Assembly (NCBI GenBank): GCA_964576515.1
Contig: CAZNUW010000004.1
Coordinates: 62,001-126,000 of the forward strand
Length of the DNA stretch: 64,000 nt
From: SHVO01 sp964576515
GTDB taxonomy: Bacteria > Pseudomonadota > Alphaproteobacteria > Rhodospirillales > Rhodospirillaceae
Reading direction: 5' to 3'
Shown here: positions 11,014 to 18,232 of the stretch, piece after piece
How the letters are laid out: the number at the start of each line of letters is the position of its first letter
How positions within the stretch are numbered: position 1 is the stretch's first letter
The notes under the pieces: generated by a model
Told to the model about the DNA's origin: nothing
What the model saw: the letters and a program-made list of their open reading frames with translations, nothing else
Databases searched by the model: none
Made by a program: the position numbers and the translations under genes

Positions 11014-13038
11014 CTATGCCGCGCCAAGGTGCGCCTGAAGGGCGTTCAAGACGCCCAGCACGTCGCAACCCATGTAGATGAAATCGTCGACGCCCGCGGC
11101 TTTCAATTCGGCCTCACGGTCGCCGCCACGGCCCGCGAGATGGACGCCGGCCGCGCCGTTCTCTTTCAGGGCGATTGCGGTTTCAGCGGCATGCGCCGCG
11201 TAAATGGCGTCGGTCGCGCAGAGAACCGCGAAGGCCGCGCCGCTCGCCTTGAAATCTTTCGCGATGGCCTTGACGTCGTAGCCTCCGGCGCCCGCGACCG
11301 TCTCGAAACCGCCCGCTTCGTAGAAATTCTTCGCGAAGGTGGCGCGCCCGGTGAACTCGGCGACGGTGCCGAGATTGGCCAAAAAGACCTTGGGCCGTTG
11401 GCCCTGCGCGCTCTTCACGGCGTCGGCGGCGTCCCGCAACCGCTCGAAGTCCTGCGCGAGACGCAAGACCGGCAGCGGCGTGATCGAGGCGCCTGTGCCG
11501 CCCTTCAGGGCCGCGACGTAACTCGCGACCGGCGCGTCCGCGGCGGCGACGAACGCTGCGGTGAGTTTGCCGCCCCCGGGCGGCGGAAAGGAGAGCGTTT
11601 GCGCCGTCACCTGCGCGGCTTTGCTTGGGCGCGCTTCGGGCGTTTTGACCGGGGCTTCATGGACATGCGGGAATTCGCTGACGCCGGTAATGGGATCCTT
11701 ACGGCGCGCGAGATTCTTCGCCCGTTCGGCCTGCACGCCCGCGATCTTCGTGGACACGAAGTCCGTCATCAGCGCGCGGGTCATGCCGCCCTCGCGTTCG
11801 ATCTCCTGGAAGAAGCTCCAGGCTTTGTCCGCCAGGGCGTCGGTCAGGGATTCAAACATCCACGCGCCGCCGGCGGGATCGATCACCTTTCCAAGGCCCG
11901 ACTCTTCTTGCAGCACGACATGGGTGTTGCGGGCGATGCGGCGCGCGAGATCGCTCGGCAGTCCCAGCGCGGCGTCGAAGGGCAACACGGTGACGGCGTC
12001 CGCGCCGGCGATCCCGGCTCCGAAACACGCGACGGTTGCGCGGAGGATGTTCACCCAGGGATCGCGCCGGCTCATCATGCGCGGCGCAGTGACGGCGTTG
12101 ACGGAGGCGCTGCGGTGGCCCGCGCTTGCGCCCGATGCTTCTGTCACGCGCGCCCACATCTTGCGCAGGGCGCGGATCTTGGCGACGGTCAAGAACAGGT
12201 CGGCGTCGGCGGTCACAGTAAACGCGATTTGCCGGGCAGCGGCGTCGATGCCGAGGCCCGCGTCCATCATCGCGCGCAGGTACTCGACGCCCGCGCCAAG
12301 GACCGCGCCCAGTTCCTGAGCCTCCGAAGCGCCGGCGGAATGATAGACGGTTGAAACCGCGTGATACGTCCGCGCCTTCGGCAGGTTTTGCGCCACATAG
12401 ACCGCGAGGTCGGAAATGCGCGCGCGCGCGGTCTCGGGATCGCTGGTGATGCGCCCGCGCGCGGCGAAGGCGGACAGGATATCGAGGCCGAAGTTCCCCA
12501 CGAAGGTTTTCGTCTGGCCGCGTTTCTCCAAAAGTTTGATAAGATAGGCCGCGAACACCAGGGTCGGATAACCGTCGACCACAACGGGCGCCAGGTCGAG
12601 CATGACGCCGTCCAGCGTGCGTTCCAGGTCCGCCAGTGACCGGATCGCGACGCCGCCTTGGCCTTCGGAATCGAGTTTGAGGAGGATCGACGTGACGCCG
12701 TTTTGAAGGTCTTCAATGATCTGCGCGTTCGCGGTCGCCGGATCGGGATGGCCGTGCGCCTGGCGGATGTCCCAGCCGTTCACCGCGCTGCCGAGGACCG
12801 AACTCCCGCGCACAAAAGGCGCGCCGCCCGGTAACCCAGAGGGATCGTTTTCCGCGTTCCAGTCGGCGCGCGTATAAAGCGGCCGGATCGAAAGGCCGTC
12901 GTAGGTGCGCGAGACCAGCTTCTTCTCAAAAGGCGCGCCGGCCAGCACCTTGTCGAGGAGCTTCATCCACTGTTCGTCGCTCGCGGCCGGAAACTCGCGC
13001 GCCAGCGACAGATCGCCCGAACTTGCCTCATTCGCCAA
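11014..13038 (-). CDS. mutA: Methylmalonyl-CoA mutase, small subunit
   Basis: This is the non-catalytic partner of MutB and shares its barrel and B12-like domain layout, but it lacks the DxHxxG cobalamin motif: the equivalent stretch reads KVFLANLGTVAEFTGRATFA. The strong family match starts near LDKVLAGAPFEKKLVSRTYDGLS. The start was chosen at TTG 13038, which has GGGGAGAG at ideal spacing. An ATG nine codons upstream, at 13065, has only an AT-rich leader and no ribosome site, but it cannot be excluded (it would give 683 residues). The gene heads the minus-strand run mutA-mutB-meaB, with a 10-bp gap to mutB. Confidence 0.93.
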   Translation of the reverse strand: MANEASSGDLSLAREFPAASDEQWMKLLDKVLAGAPFEKKLVSRTYDGLSIRPLYTRADWNAENDPSGLPGGAPFVRGSSVLGSAVNGWDIRQAHGHPDPATANAQIIEDLQNGVTSILLKLDSEGQGGVAIRSLADLERTLDGVMLDLAPVVVDGYPTLVFAAYLIKLLEKRGQTKTFVGNFGLDILSAFAARGRITSDPETARARISDLAVYVAQNLPKARTYHAVSTVYHSAGASEAQELGAVLGAGVEYLRAMMDAGLGIDAAARQIAFTVTADADLFLTVAKIRALRKMWARVTEASGASAGHRSASVNAVTAPRMMSRRDPWVNILRATVACFGAGIAGADAVTVLPFDAALGLPSDLARRIARNTHVVLQEESGLGKVIDPAGGAWMFESLTDALADKAWSFFQEIEREGGMTRALMTDFVSTKIAGVQAERAKNLARRKDPITGVSEFPHVHEAPVKTPEARPSKAAQVTAQTLSFPPPGGGKLTAAFVAAADAPVASYVAALKGGTGASITPLPVLRLAQDFERLRDAADAVKSAQGQRPKVFLANLGTVAEFTGRATFAKNFYEAGGFETVAGAGGYDVKAIAKDFKASGAAFAVLCATDAIYAAHAAETAIALKENGAAGVHLAGRGGDREAELKAAGVDDFIYMGCDVLGVLNALQAHLGAA

Positions 13039-13169
13039 CGGACTCTCTCCCCAAGAAAGACGCATTAAACGTATTTTTTCTTAGTGGTTGCCCCTGTCCG
13101 GGTCAAACGCGGGGAAAACAATCCTGAACTTGTCGAAAAGAGGGGGCTCCGCGCATAGAACCGTCTGTT

Positions 13170-13175
13170 TATACT
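13170..13175 (+). promoter_or_regulatory. Candidate -10 element of a leaderless promoter
   Basis: TATACT ends exactly 6 bp before the ATG of the next gene, and no ribosome-binding sequence lies between them. A transcript starting 6-7 bases after this -10 would begin at the start codon. No good -35 hexamer is visible 16-18 bp upstream. Confidence 0.45.
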
Positions 13176-13181
13176 CAAGAA

Positions 13182-13754
13182 ATGGCAAGTTTTGACCGTC
13201 CGGCCGATCCTTTAATTCCGGCTTCGCCGTGGGTGATGCGCTGGGCTCATTTGATTCGCCCGGGCGGGCGGGTCTTGGATGTGGCGGCCGGACATGGCCG
13301 CCATACCCGCGCCCTGCTCGCCCGCGGCCATACCGTGCTTGCCGCCGATCTCGACGTGAGCGGCATGACGGATTTGCAGGGCGTCGCGCGCGCCGAGATT
13401 CTTGCCGTCGATCTTGAGACCGGCGATTGGCCGTTCGCGCCCGGCGCCTTCGACGGCATCGTGGTCGCGAACTATCTGCATCGTCCGCATTTCCCGCACC
13501 TCGCCGCGTCGCTCACGCCGGGCGGCGTCCTCATCTTCGAGACCTTCGGGCAGGGCAACGAACGCCTGGGCCGGCCGCGCAACCCCGATTTCCTGCTGGC
13601 GCCCGGCGAACTTCTTGCGGCCTTCGCCGATCTCGAAGTTGTGGCCTATGAACACGGCGAGGAGCGCGTACCCCGCCCCGCCGTCCGCCAGCGCCTGGCG
13701 GCGCGAAAGGGAATTGGGCCCGTACATTTGCAACCCGGAAACAACGCAACCTGA
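13182..13754 (+). CDS. Small class I SAM-dependent methyltransferase
   Basis: The 190-residue protein is a single Rossmann-fold methyltransferase. Motif I is GGRVLDVAAGHGRHTRAL (near residues 28-45), the acidic motif II is LAADLD, and FDGIVVANYLHRPHFPHLAASLTPGGVL gives motifs IV-VI (cited here only as a family signature). It resembles the TehB/UbiE-like small methyltransferases often annotated only as SAM-dependent. The substrate is unknown. It stands alone between the divergent mut operon and the DUF1489 gene, and appears to be read from a leaderless promoter. Confidence 0.8.
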   Translation: MASFDRPADPLIPASPWVMRWAHLIRPGGRVLDVAAGHGRHTRALLARGHTVLAADLDVSGMTDLQGVARAEILAVDLETGDWPFAPGAFDGIVVANYLHRPHFPHLAASLTPGGVLIFETFGQGNERLGRPRNPDFLLAPGELLAAFADLEVVAYEHGEERVPRPAVRQRLAARKGIGPVHLQPGNNAT

Positions 13755-13906
13755 AATAGGTTACAGGCGTTGACTCCCTGGCGAGCGGCGGGCCACAGGG
13801 GAAGGTCACCTGTGAGAGCACGCGGCGGATCCGTCAGTATGATGGGTTATTTAACGCCGTGCCGGTCACACGGAGCCTGTCCGCCGTTCGCCACCGTTTT
13901 GAACCC

Positions 13907-13947
13907 CGCGTCTTGATCTCCGCGTCTTGATCTCGGGCGCGCGCCCG
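13907..13947. repeat. Tandem 14-bp repeat followed by GC palindrome
   Basis: CGCGTCTTGATCTC occurs twice back-to-back (13907-13920 and 13921-13934), immediately followed by the perfect palindrome CGGGCGCGCGCCCG (13934-13947). The block sits 15 bp before the DUF1489 start codon. It could be a regulatory site or simple duplication; nothing in the sequence decides. Confidence 0.6.
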
Positions 13948-13961
13948 GCTTACTTAGCGCC

Positions 13962-14387
13962 ATGCCCGTCCACATCATCAAGCTCGCGGTCGGCATCGAC
14001 GACGTCGAGCATCTCGCCAAGGTTCAAAAGACACTGCGCCTCACCAGCGGCAATCCTCGCTGCCGGACGCGCAACGCCCCACGCCGGGCCGAAGAAGTCC
14101 TGGACGGCGGTTCGCTCTACTGGGTCATCGGCGGTTACATCATGGTGCGTCAGGAAATCCTGGCGCTGCACGAGAACGAGAAGGACGGGAAGCCCGAGTG
14201 CCTGATCGAACTCAACCCCGACCATGTGCTGGTGGAGCCGACGCATCGCCGCCCGTTCCAGGGATGGCGCTACTTGAAGGCCGATGACGCGCCGCCGGAC
14301 ATCGGCAAGGCGCGCAAGAAAGCTTTCGTCGATCCGAAGATGACCAAGGACATGCAGCGCGAGCTGCGGAAACTGGGTCTTCTGTAA
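13962..14387 (+). CDS. DUF1489 family protein
   Basis: This 141-residue cytoplasmic protein matches the DUF1489 family, which is widespread in Alphaproteobacteria and has no assigned function. The start MPVHIIKLAVGIDDVEHL, the central GGSLYWVIGGYIMVRQ and the late RRPFQGWRYLK segment are the recognisable blocks. The length is normal for the family. No signal peptide or membrane segment is seen. The start at 13962 has no clear ribosome site. It is upstream of modA on the same strand with a 48-bp gap, but the modA promoter motif in that gap suggests separate transcription. Confidence 0.85.
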   Translation: MPVHIIKLAVGIDDVEHLAKVQKTLRLTSGNPRCRTRNAPRRAEEVLDGGSLYWVIGGYIMVRQEILALHENEKDGKPECLIELNPDHVLVEPTHRRPFQGWRYLKADDAPPDIGKARKKAFVDPKMTKDMQRELRKLGLL

Positions 14388-14412
14388 ACGATCTGCGAAC
14401 TATCCATTCGGA

Positions 14413-14431
14413 TATATCGACGATATAGTCG
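14413..14431 (+). promoter_or_regulatory. modA promoter/operator with TATAGT -10 inside an inverted repeat
   Basis: TATATCG-A-CGATATA is a perfect 7-bp inverted repeat (14413-14427). Its right arm forms part of CGATATAGTCG, and TATAGT (14424-14429) ends 6 bp before the modA ATG. The same 11-mer precedes the LysR gene at 16655-16665 in the same place relative to the start codon. The symmetry is reminiscent of ModE-type TATAT boxes, but no ModE gene is in the window. Confidence 0.5.
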
Positions 14432-14435
14432 ACGA

Positions 14436-15197
14436 ATGTTGTCTCGCATACTCGCATTGATCCTTGTCCTGGCGATTGCGCCCGCTGCCGCGGCGCAGGA
14501 AAAATCGCGGCTTCTCGTTTTCGCCGCGGCCAGTCTCACCGAGGCGCTGAGCGAAGCCGGGAGGGCCTATGCCGCCGCGGGGCACGATGGGCCTGTCTTT
14601 TCCTTCGCCGCGAGTTCCACGCTGGCGCGCCAGATCGAGAACGGCGCCCCCGCGGCGCTCTTTGTCTCCGCCGATGAAGAATGGATGGACTATCTCGCGC
14701 AGCGCAATCTGATCGCGCCGGCGTCACGAATTTCGGTCCTGGGCAACAGTCTTGTTCTCGTGACGCCGTCCGGCGGAAGCCTCGACGTCGTCATCGGGAA
14801 GGGATTCGATCTGGCCGGCGCCCTCAAGGGCCGCCGTCTCGCGCTCGCCGATCCGACCGCCGTTCCCGCGGGCCGGTACGCGCAAGCGGCCCTGGAATCC
14901 TTGGGGGCCTGGACGTCCGTCGCGCCGTTGGTCGTACGCGGCGACAACGTGCGCGCCGCGCTGACCTTTGTGGAGCGCAAGGAGGCCGCGGCCGGCATCG
15001 TGTACGCAACAGATGCGCGGTTGACGGAGAAGGTCGAAATCGCGGGCACGTTCCCCGCGACCAGCCATCCGCCGATCTCTTATCCCCTGACCATCGTCGC
15101 CAAGAACGATACGTCCGACGCGCGCGCCTTCCGCGATTTTTTGTTGGGCGAGGCGGCGAAAGCCATCTATCGCAAATACGGTTTCACCGTACGATAG
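14436..15197 (+). CDS. modA: Molybdate ABC transporter, periplasmic binding protein
   Basis: The 253-residue protein has a Sec signal peptide (LILVLAIAPAAAAQ) followed by the ModA signature LLVFAAASLTEALSEAGRAY. It also has FSFAASSTLARQIENGAPA and, later, the ALTFVERKEAAAGIVYATDA block that closes the oxyanion site. It captures molybdate (or tungstate) in the periplasm for the ModBC transporter encoded just downstream. The gap to modB is 13 bp. No ribosome site precedes the ATG, which fits the leaderless promoter proposed here. The likely clients for molybdenum include the hydroxylase at the left edge of the window. Confidence 0.95.
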   Translation: MLSRILALILVLAIAPAAAAQEKSRLLVFAAASLTEALSEAGRAYAAAGHDGPVFSFAASSTLARQIENGAPAALFVSADEEWMDYLAQRNLIAPASRISVLGNSLVLVTPSGGSLDVVIGKGFDLAGALKGRRLALADPTAVPAGRYAQAALESLGAWTSVAPLVVRGDNVRAALTFVERKEAAAGIVYATDARLTEKVEIAGTFPATSHPPISYPLTIVAKNDTSDARAFRDFLLGEAAKAIYRKYGFTVR

Positions 15198-15210
15198 CGG
15201 TGGGGGACCG

Positions 15211-15906
15211 ATGTGGGACTTAACGCCGGCGGAGATCGAAGCTCTTCGCCTCAGCATCAAAGTGGGCCTGGTCAGCATGCTGGTGAGTTTGCCGGTGGGC
15301 TTCGGGCTCGCTTACCTGCTCGCGCGCCGGGACTTCCCGCTGAAAAGCCTCGTCAGCGGTTTCGTCTATATGCCGCTGGTTCTGCCGCCCGTGGTCACCG
15401 GGCTCATCCTCTTGATGCTGTTCGGCAGCCAGGGGCCGGCCGGACGTTTCTTTGAAGAGACGTTTGGGATCACCTTCGCTTTCCGATGGACGGGGGCCGC
15501 GCTGGCCGCGGGCATCATGGGGCTGCCGCTGATGGTGCGCGCGATGCGCCTTTCCATCGAAGCGGTCGACACGCGGCTGGAACTTGCGGCGCGGACGCTC
15601 GGCGCGCGCCGCTGGCGGGTGTTCCTGACGATCACGCTGCCGCTCTCGCTGCCCGGCGTCGTCGCGGGCGCGATCCTTTCCTTCGCGAAAAGTTTCGGCG
15701 AGTTCGGGGCGACCATCACGTTCGTCTCCAATATCCCCGGCGAGACGCAGACCTTGCCTATCGCCATCTACAGTTTGCTGCAGACCCCCGGCGGCGACGG
15801 CCCCGCGATACGCCTGGCGGTTTTGTCGGTGATCGTCTCGATGATCGCGATCGTCGGCGCGGAGTGGGCGGAGCGGCGCGTGACCCGCGCGGCGCGCGCC
15901 GCATGA
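15211..15906 (+). CDS. modB: Molybdate ABC transporter, permease
   Basis: The 231-residue inner-membrane protein has about five transmembrane helices and the EAA loop typical of binding-protein-dependent permeases (ELAARTLGARRWRVFLTITL). SFAKSFGEFGATITFVSNIP near residue 155 is the characteristic ModB segment. The ATG is preceded by a GGGGGA site. Its stop overlaps the start of modC by the ATGA arrangement, so the two are translationally coupled. Confidence 0.96.
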   Translation: MWDLTPAEIEALRLSIKVGLVSMLVSLPVGFGLAYLLARRDFPLKSLVSGFVYMPLVLPPVVTGLILLMLFGSQGPAGRFFEETFGITFAFRWTGAALAAGIMGLPLMVRAMRLSIEAVDTRLELAARTLGARRWRVFLTITLPLSLPGVVAGAILSFAKSFGEFGATITFVSNIPGETQTLPIAIYSLLQTPGGDGPAIRLAVLSVIVSMIAIVGAEWAERRVTRAARAA

Positions 15907-16598
15907 GCTTCGATATCGACATCGCGGCCGGACGCGGCACGTTCGAGATCGCCGTCGCGTTTCAAGCGGGCCGGGGCGTCACCGCGTTGTTTGGCCCCTC
16001 GGGCGCGGGCAAGACATCCGTTCTCAACATCATCGCGGGCATCCTCGCGCCGCGGCGCGGGCGCATCGCGGTGGATGGGCAGGTGCTCTATGACTCCGAT
16101 ACGGGCGTCGATGTGCCCGCCGACCGCCGCCGCGTCGGCTATATCTTCCAGGACGCGCGCCTGTTCCCGCATCTGTCGGTGCGCGCGAACCTACTTTATG
16201 GATACAAGCTTACCACGCCGACGGACCGTTACGCGGAACTGGATCATGTCGTCGATGTGCTCGGCATCGCGCATCTCTTGAAGCGCACGCCGCTGTCCTT
16301 GTCGGGGGGCGAGCAACAGCGCGTGGCCATCGGCCGCGCGATCCTGGCCAGTCCGCGTCTGCTCCTGATGGATGAGCCGCTGGCGTCGCTGGATGAAGCC
16401 CGCAAGCAGGAGATATTCCCCTACATCGAACGTCTGCGGGACGAGCTTGCGATCCCGATTCTCTATGTGACGCATCTCGCCTCGGAGGTGGAGCGCCTCG
16501 CCGATCAGATCGTCGAGATGGCGCACGGCCGGGTGACCGGCCAGCGGCCCTGCGCGCGCCTGGAAGGTCAACGCGCGGCGGCCTCCGCAAAAGGTTAA
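15903..16598 (+). CDS. modC: Molybdate ABC transporter, ATP-binding protein (short form)
   Basis: The ATPase has Walker A GPSGAGKTS, the signature LSGGEQQRVAIGRAIL, Walker B LLLMDEPLASLD and the switch His in LYVTHLASEV. At 231 residues it is shorter than typical ModC (about 350-360), because it lacks the C-terminal molybdate-binding MOP/TOBE domains. The frame is open far upstream, but the ATG at 15903 overlapping the modB stop begins MSFDIDIAAGRG and is clearly the start. Absence of the TOBE domain means that trans-inhibition by cytoplasmic molybdate, seen in some long forms, is unlikely here. Confidence 0.93.
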   Translation: MSFDIDIAAGRGTFEIAVAFQAGRGVTALFGPSGAGKTSVLNIIAGILAPRRGRIAVDGQVLYDSDTGVDVPADRRRVGYIFQDARLFPHLSVRANLLYGYKLTTPTDRYAELDHVVDVLGIAHLLKRTPLSLSGGEQQRVAIGRAILASPRLLLMDEPLASLDEARKQEIFPYIERLRDELAIPILYVTHLASEVERLADQIVEMAHGRVTGQRPCARLEGQRAAASAKG

Positions 16599-16643
16599 CG
16601 GCGCTTCAACATATCGGACAATCGAATTATTTATGGCGATACC

Positions 16644-16665
16644 ATCGGCCACGCCGATATAGTCG
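16644..16665 (+). promoter_or_regulatory. LysR-gene promoter/operator sharing the modA motif
   Basis: CGATATAGTCG (16655-16665) repeats the element in front of modA, again with TATAGT (16658-16663) only 7 bp before the ATG and without a ribosome site. It overlaps the perfect inverted repeat ATCGGC-CAC-GCCGAT (16644-16658). This suggests a leaderless transcript and possible co-regulation or autoregulation. Confidence 0.5.
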
Positions 16666-16670
16666 CCGCC

Positions 16671-17528
16671 ATGGATCTCGAGCAGGTACGCACATTCCTG
16701 GAAGTGGTGGAGGCGGGCAGCTTCGTGCGCGCCGCCCAGGAACTCAATGTCACCCAATCCACCGTCAGCGCGCGGATCAAGGAGCTGGAGCTGCTCCTGG
16801 GGCAGGCGTTGTTCGTGCGCCGGAAGTCGGGTGTGATCCTCACGCCCGCTGGCAAACGGTTCCAGCCCCATGCGGCGACGTTCCTGCATGTCCTTCAACA
16901 GGCGCGTCAGGACGTGGCGTTGCCCGCCGAGATGGGGGCGGTGCTCAACATCGGCGGCCAGTTCAGCCTCTGGGAGCGCATCCTGCTTGAATGGGTGGGC
17001 CGCTTCCGCGCGGCGCGGCCGGACGTGGCCGTGCGCGCGCAAGTCGGCACGCCGGAATCCCTGATGCGATACCTCGCCGACGGTCTGCTCGATTTCGCTG
17101 TGATGTACGCGCCCGAGGCGCGACCCGGTTTCCGGATCGAAAAGCTGATGGACGAAAGTCTCATCATGGTGGCGACACGCCCCAACCACGGCGGGCCCGG
17201 CGACGCCGACTATGTTCACGTCGATTGGGGTCCGGATTTCGACGCCTGGCACTCGGCTCAGTTCCCGCGCTACAGCGCGGCGGGTCTGCACGTCAGCTTG
17301 GGCGCGCTCGGCCTGAAACACATCCTTGTTCATGGCGGGGCGGGCTACTTCCCTGCCCGTGTGGTCGCCGACGAAATCGCCCGGGGGACGCTCCACCTTG
17401 TACGTAACGCGCCCGAGTTCGTCCGTCCGGCGCATGTCATCTATGCCCCCGACACCGCCGGCCCCGTGCGTGCCGCGGCACTCGAGAGCCTGCGCGCCGC
17501 CGTCGCGGTCGACGCCGCGCGCGCCTGA
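16671..17528 (+). CDS. LysR family transcriptional regulator
   Basis: The 285-residue protein has an N-terminal winged helix-turn-helix (residues 1-60; LEQVRTFLEVVEAGSFVRAA, LNVTQSTVSARIKELE) and a LysR substrate-binding domain (about 90-280). The ligand is not predictable from sequence. It lies 72 bp after modC on the same strand, and its promoter contains the 11-mer also present before modA. It is therefore a candidate regulator of the molybdate transporter, but that is inference from position and motif only. Confidence 0.88.
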   Translation: MDLEQVRTFLEVVEAGSFVRAAQELNVTQSTVSARIKELELLLGQALFVRRKSGVILTPAGKRFQPHAATFLHVLQQARQDVALPAEMGAVLNIGGQFSLWERILLEWVGRFRAARPDVAVRAQVGTPESLMRYLADGLLDFAVMYAPEARPGFRIEKLMDESLIMVATRPNHGGPGDADYVHVDWGPDFDAWHSAQFPRYSAAGLHVSLGALGLKHILVHGGAGYFPARVVADEIARGTLHLVRNAPEFVRPAHVIYAPDTAGPVRAAALESLRAAVAVDAARA

Positions 17529-17740
17529 TTCGCTGCCCGTCGGGCCGTCCTGCCGGATGAAACGTGCCTGGGAATTGCAGCAGCCTGTCCGTTGCCCGTG
17601 TAATCCCCGCCGCGGCGCTACCTGACGGCGCGCGGCGTGAAGAAAAGAATTACAAGATGGGAACTTTTCCGCGCCTGTCGTTGCGCGCGTAAATGCGCCG
17701 CGGCAACATAACCGTCATTAGCACGGGGGATTTCCTCGAC

Positions 17741-18223
17741 ATGCGTAAGTTGATGGCGGCCGCGAGCGTCGCGGCTATAGCAGCGCAATGCGCGACGCCG
17801 GCCGCTGCGCGCGATTTTTTCGACCGCAACACTTTGCTCGGGTATCGGCAGCAAACCGGTCCCGCGGCGGTCGCATATTTTCGCGCGCCGATCGGACCGC
17901 GGACCTTCAAAGCGCCGGTCCGGACCGGTTTCGCGGTCGTGGGGCCCCGTTCCTACAGCGCCGGTGAAGCGCCGCTTTACAGTCAGGGGCCCCGGCTTGT
18001 GGATTTTGCCTTCACCAACCGCGGTGTCGACGCGCGCTGGGCGCGTTCGTTCAGCGTCGGCGGCGCCGTCGCCTGGACAAGCGATCCCGAGAGCCTGCCG
18101 AAAGGCCAACTCAATCTGATGGAGAGCGGCGTGTCGTGGGTCGCGGTCGGCGCGATCGCCGCCGGCTTGCTCGCGGGAACCATCGCGCTCATTGAGAAAG
18201 AAGGGCCCGCCCCGGCGCAGTAG
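17741..18223 (+). CDS. Exported hypothetical protein
   Basis: I do not recognise this 160-residue protein. It has a convincing signal peptide (MRKLMAAASVAAIAAQ, cut probably after TPAAA near residue 24). The mature region is rich in Arg, Gly, Phe and aromatic residues, and a C-terminal hydrophobic helix (WVAVGAIAAGLLAGTIALI) is followed by a short polar tail. The layout suggests a periplasmic domain anchored by a C-terminal helix. An upstream in-frame ATG at 17693 would put 16 residues before the signal peptide; ATG at 17741 is preferred. It converges on the glycosyltransferase gene with a 9-bp gap. Confidence 0.6.
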   Translation: MRKLMAAASVAAIAAQCATPAAARDFFDRNTLLGYRQQTGPAAVAYFRAPIGPRTFKAPVRTGFAVVGPRSYSAGEAPLYSQGPRLVDFAFTNRGVDARWARSFSVGGAVAWTSDPESLPKGQLNLMESGVSWVAVGAIAAGLLAGTIALIEKEGPAPAQ

Positions 18224-18232
18224 CCTTAGATC

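Noticed and set aside
13794..13814. CACAGG-N9-CCTGTG inverted repeat after the small methyltransferase
   Set aside because: Six-bp arms with no T-run; too weak to be called a terminator or operator.
15486..15902. N-terminal extension of modC within modB
   Set aside because: The extension is antisyntactic Arg-rich sequence in the modB gene; the ATG overlapping the modB stop gives the proper ABC start.
17660..17682. GGAAC...CGTT resembling an EcfG general-stress promoter before the exported hypothetical gene
   Set aside because: The spacer is 14 bp, while the usual alphaproteobacterial EcfG spacing is about 16-17, so it is not listed as a promoter.
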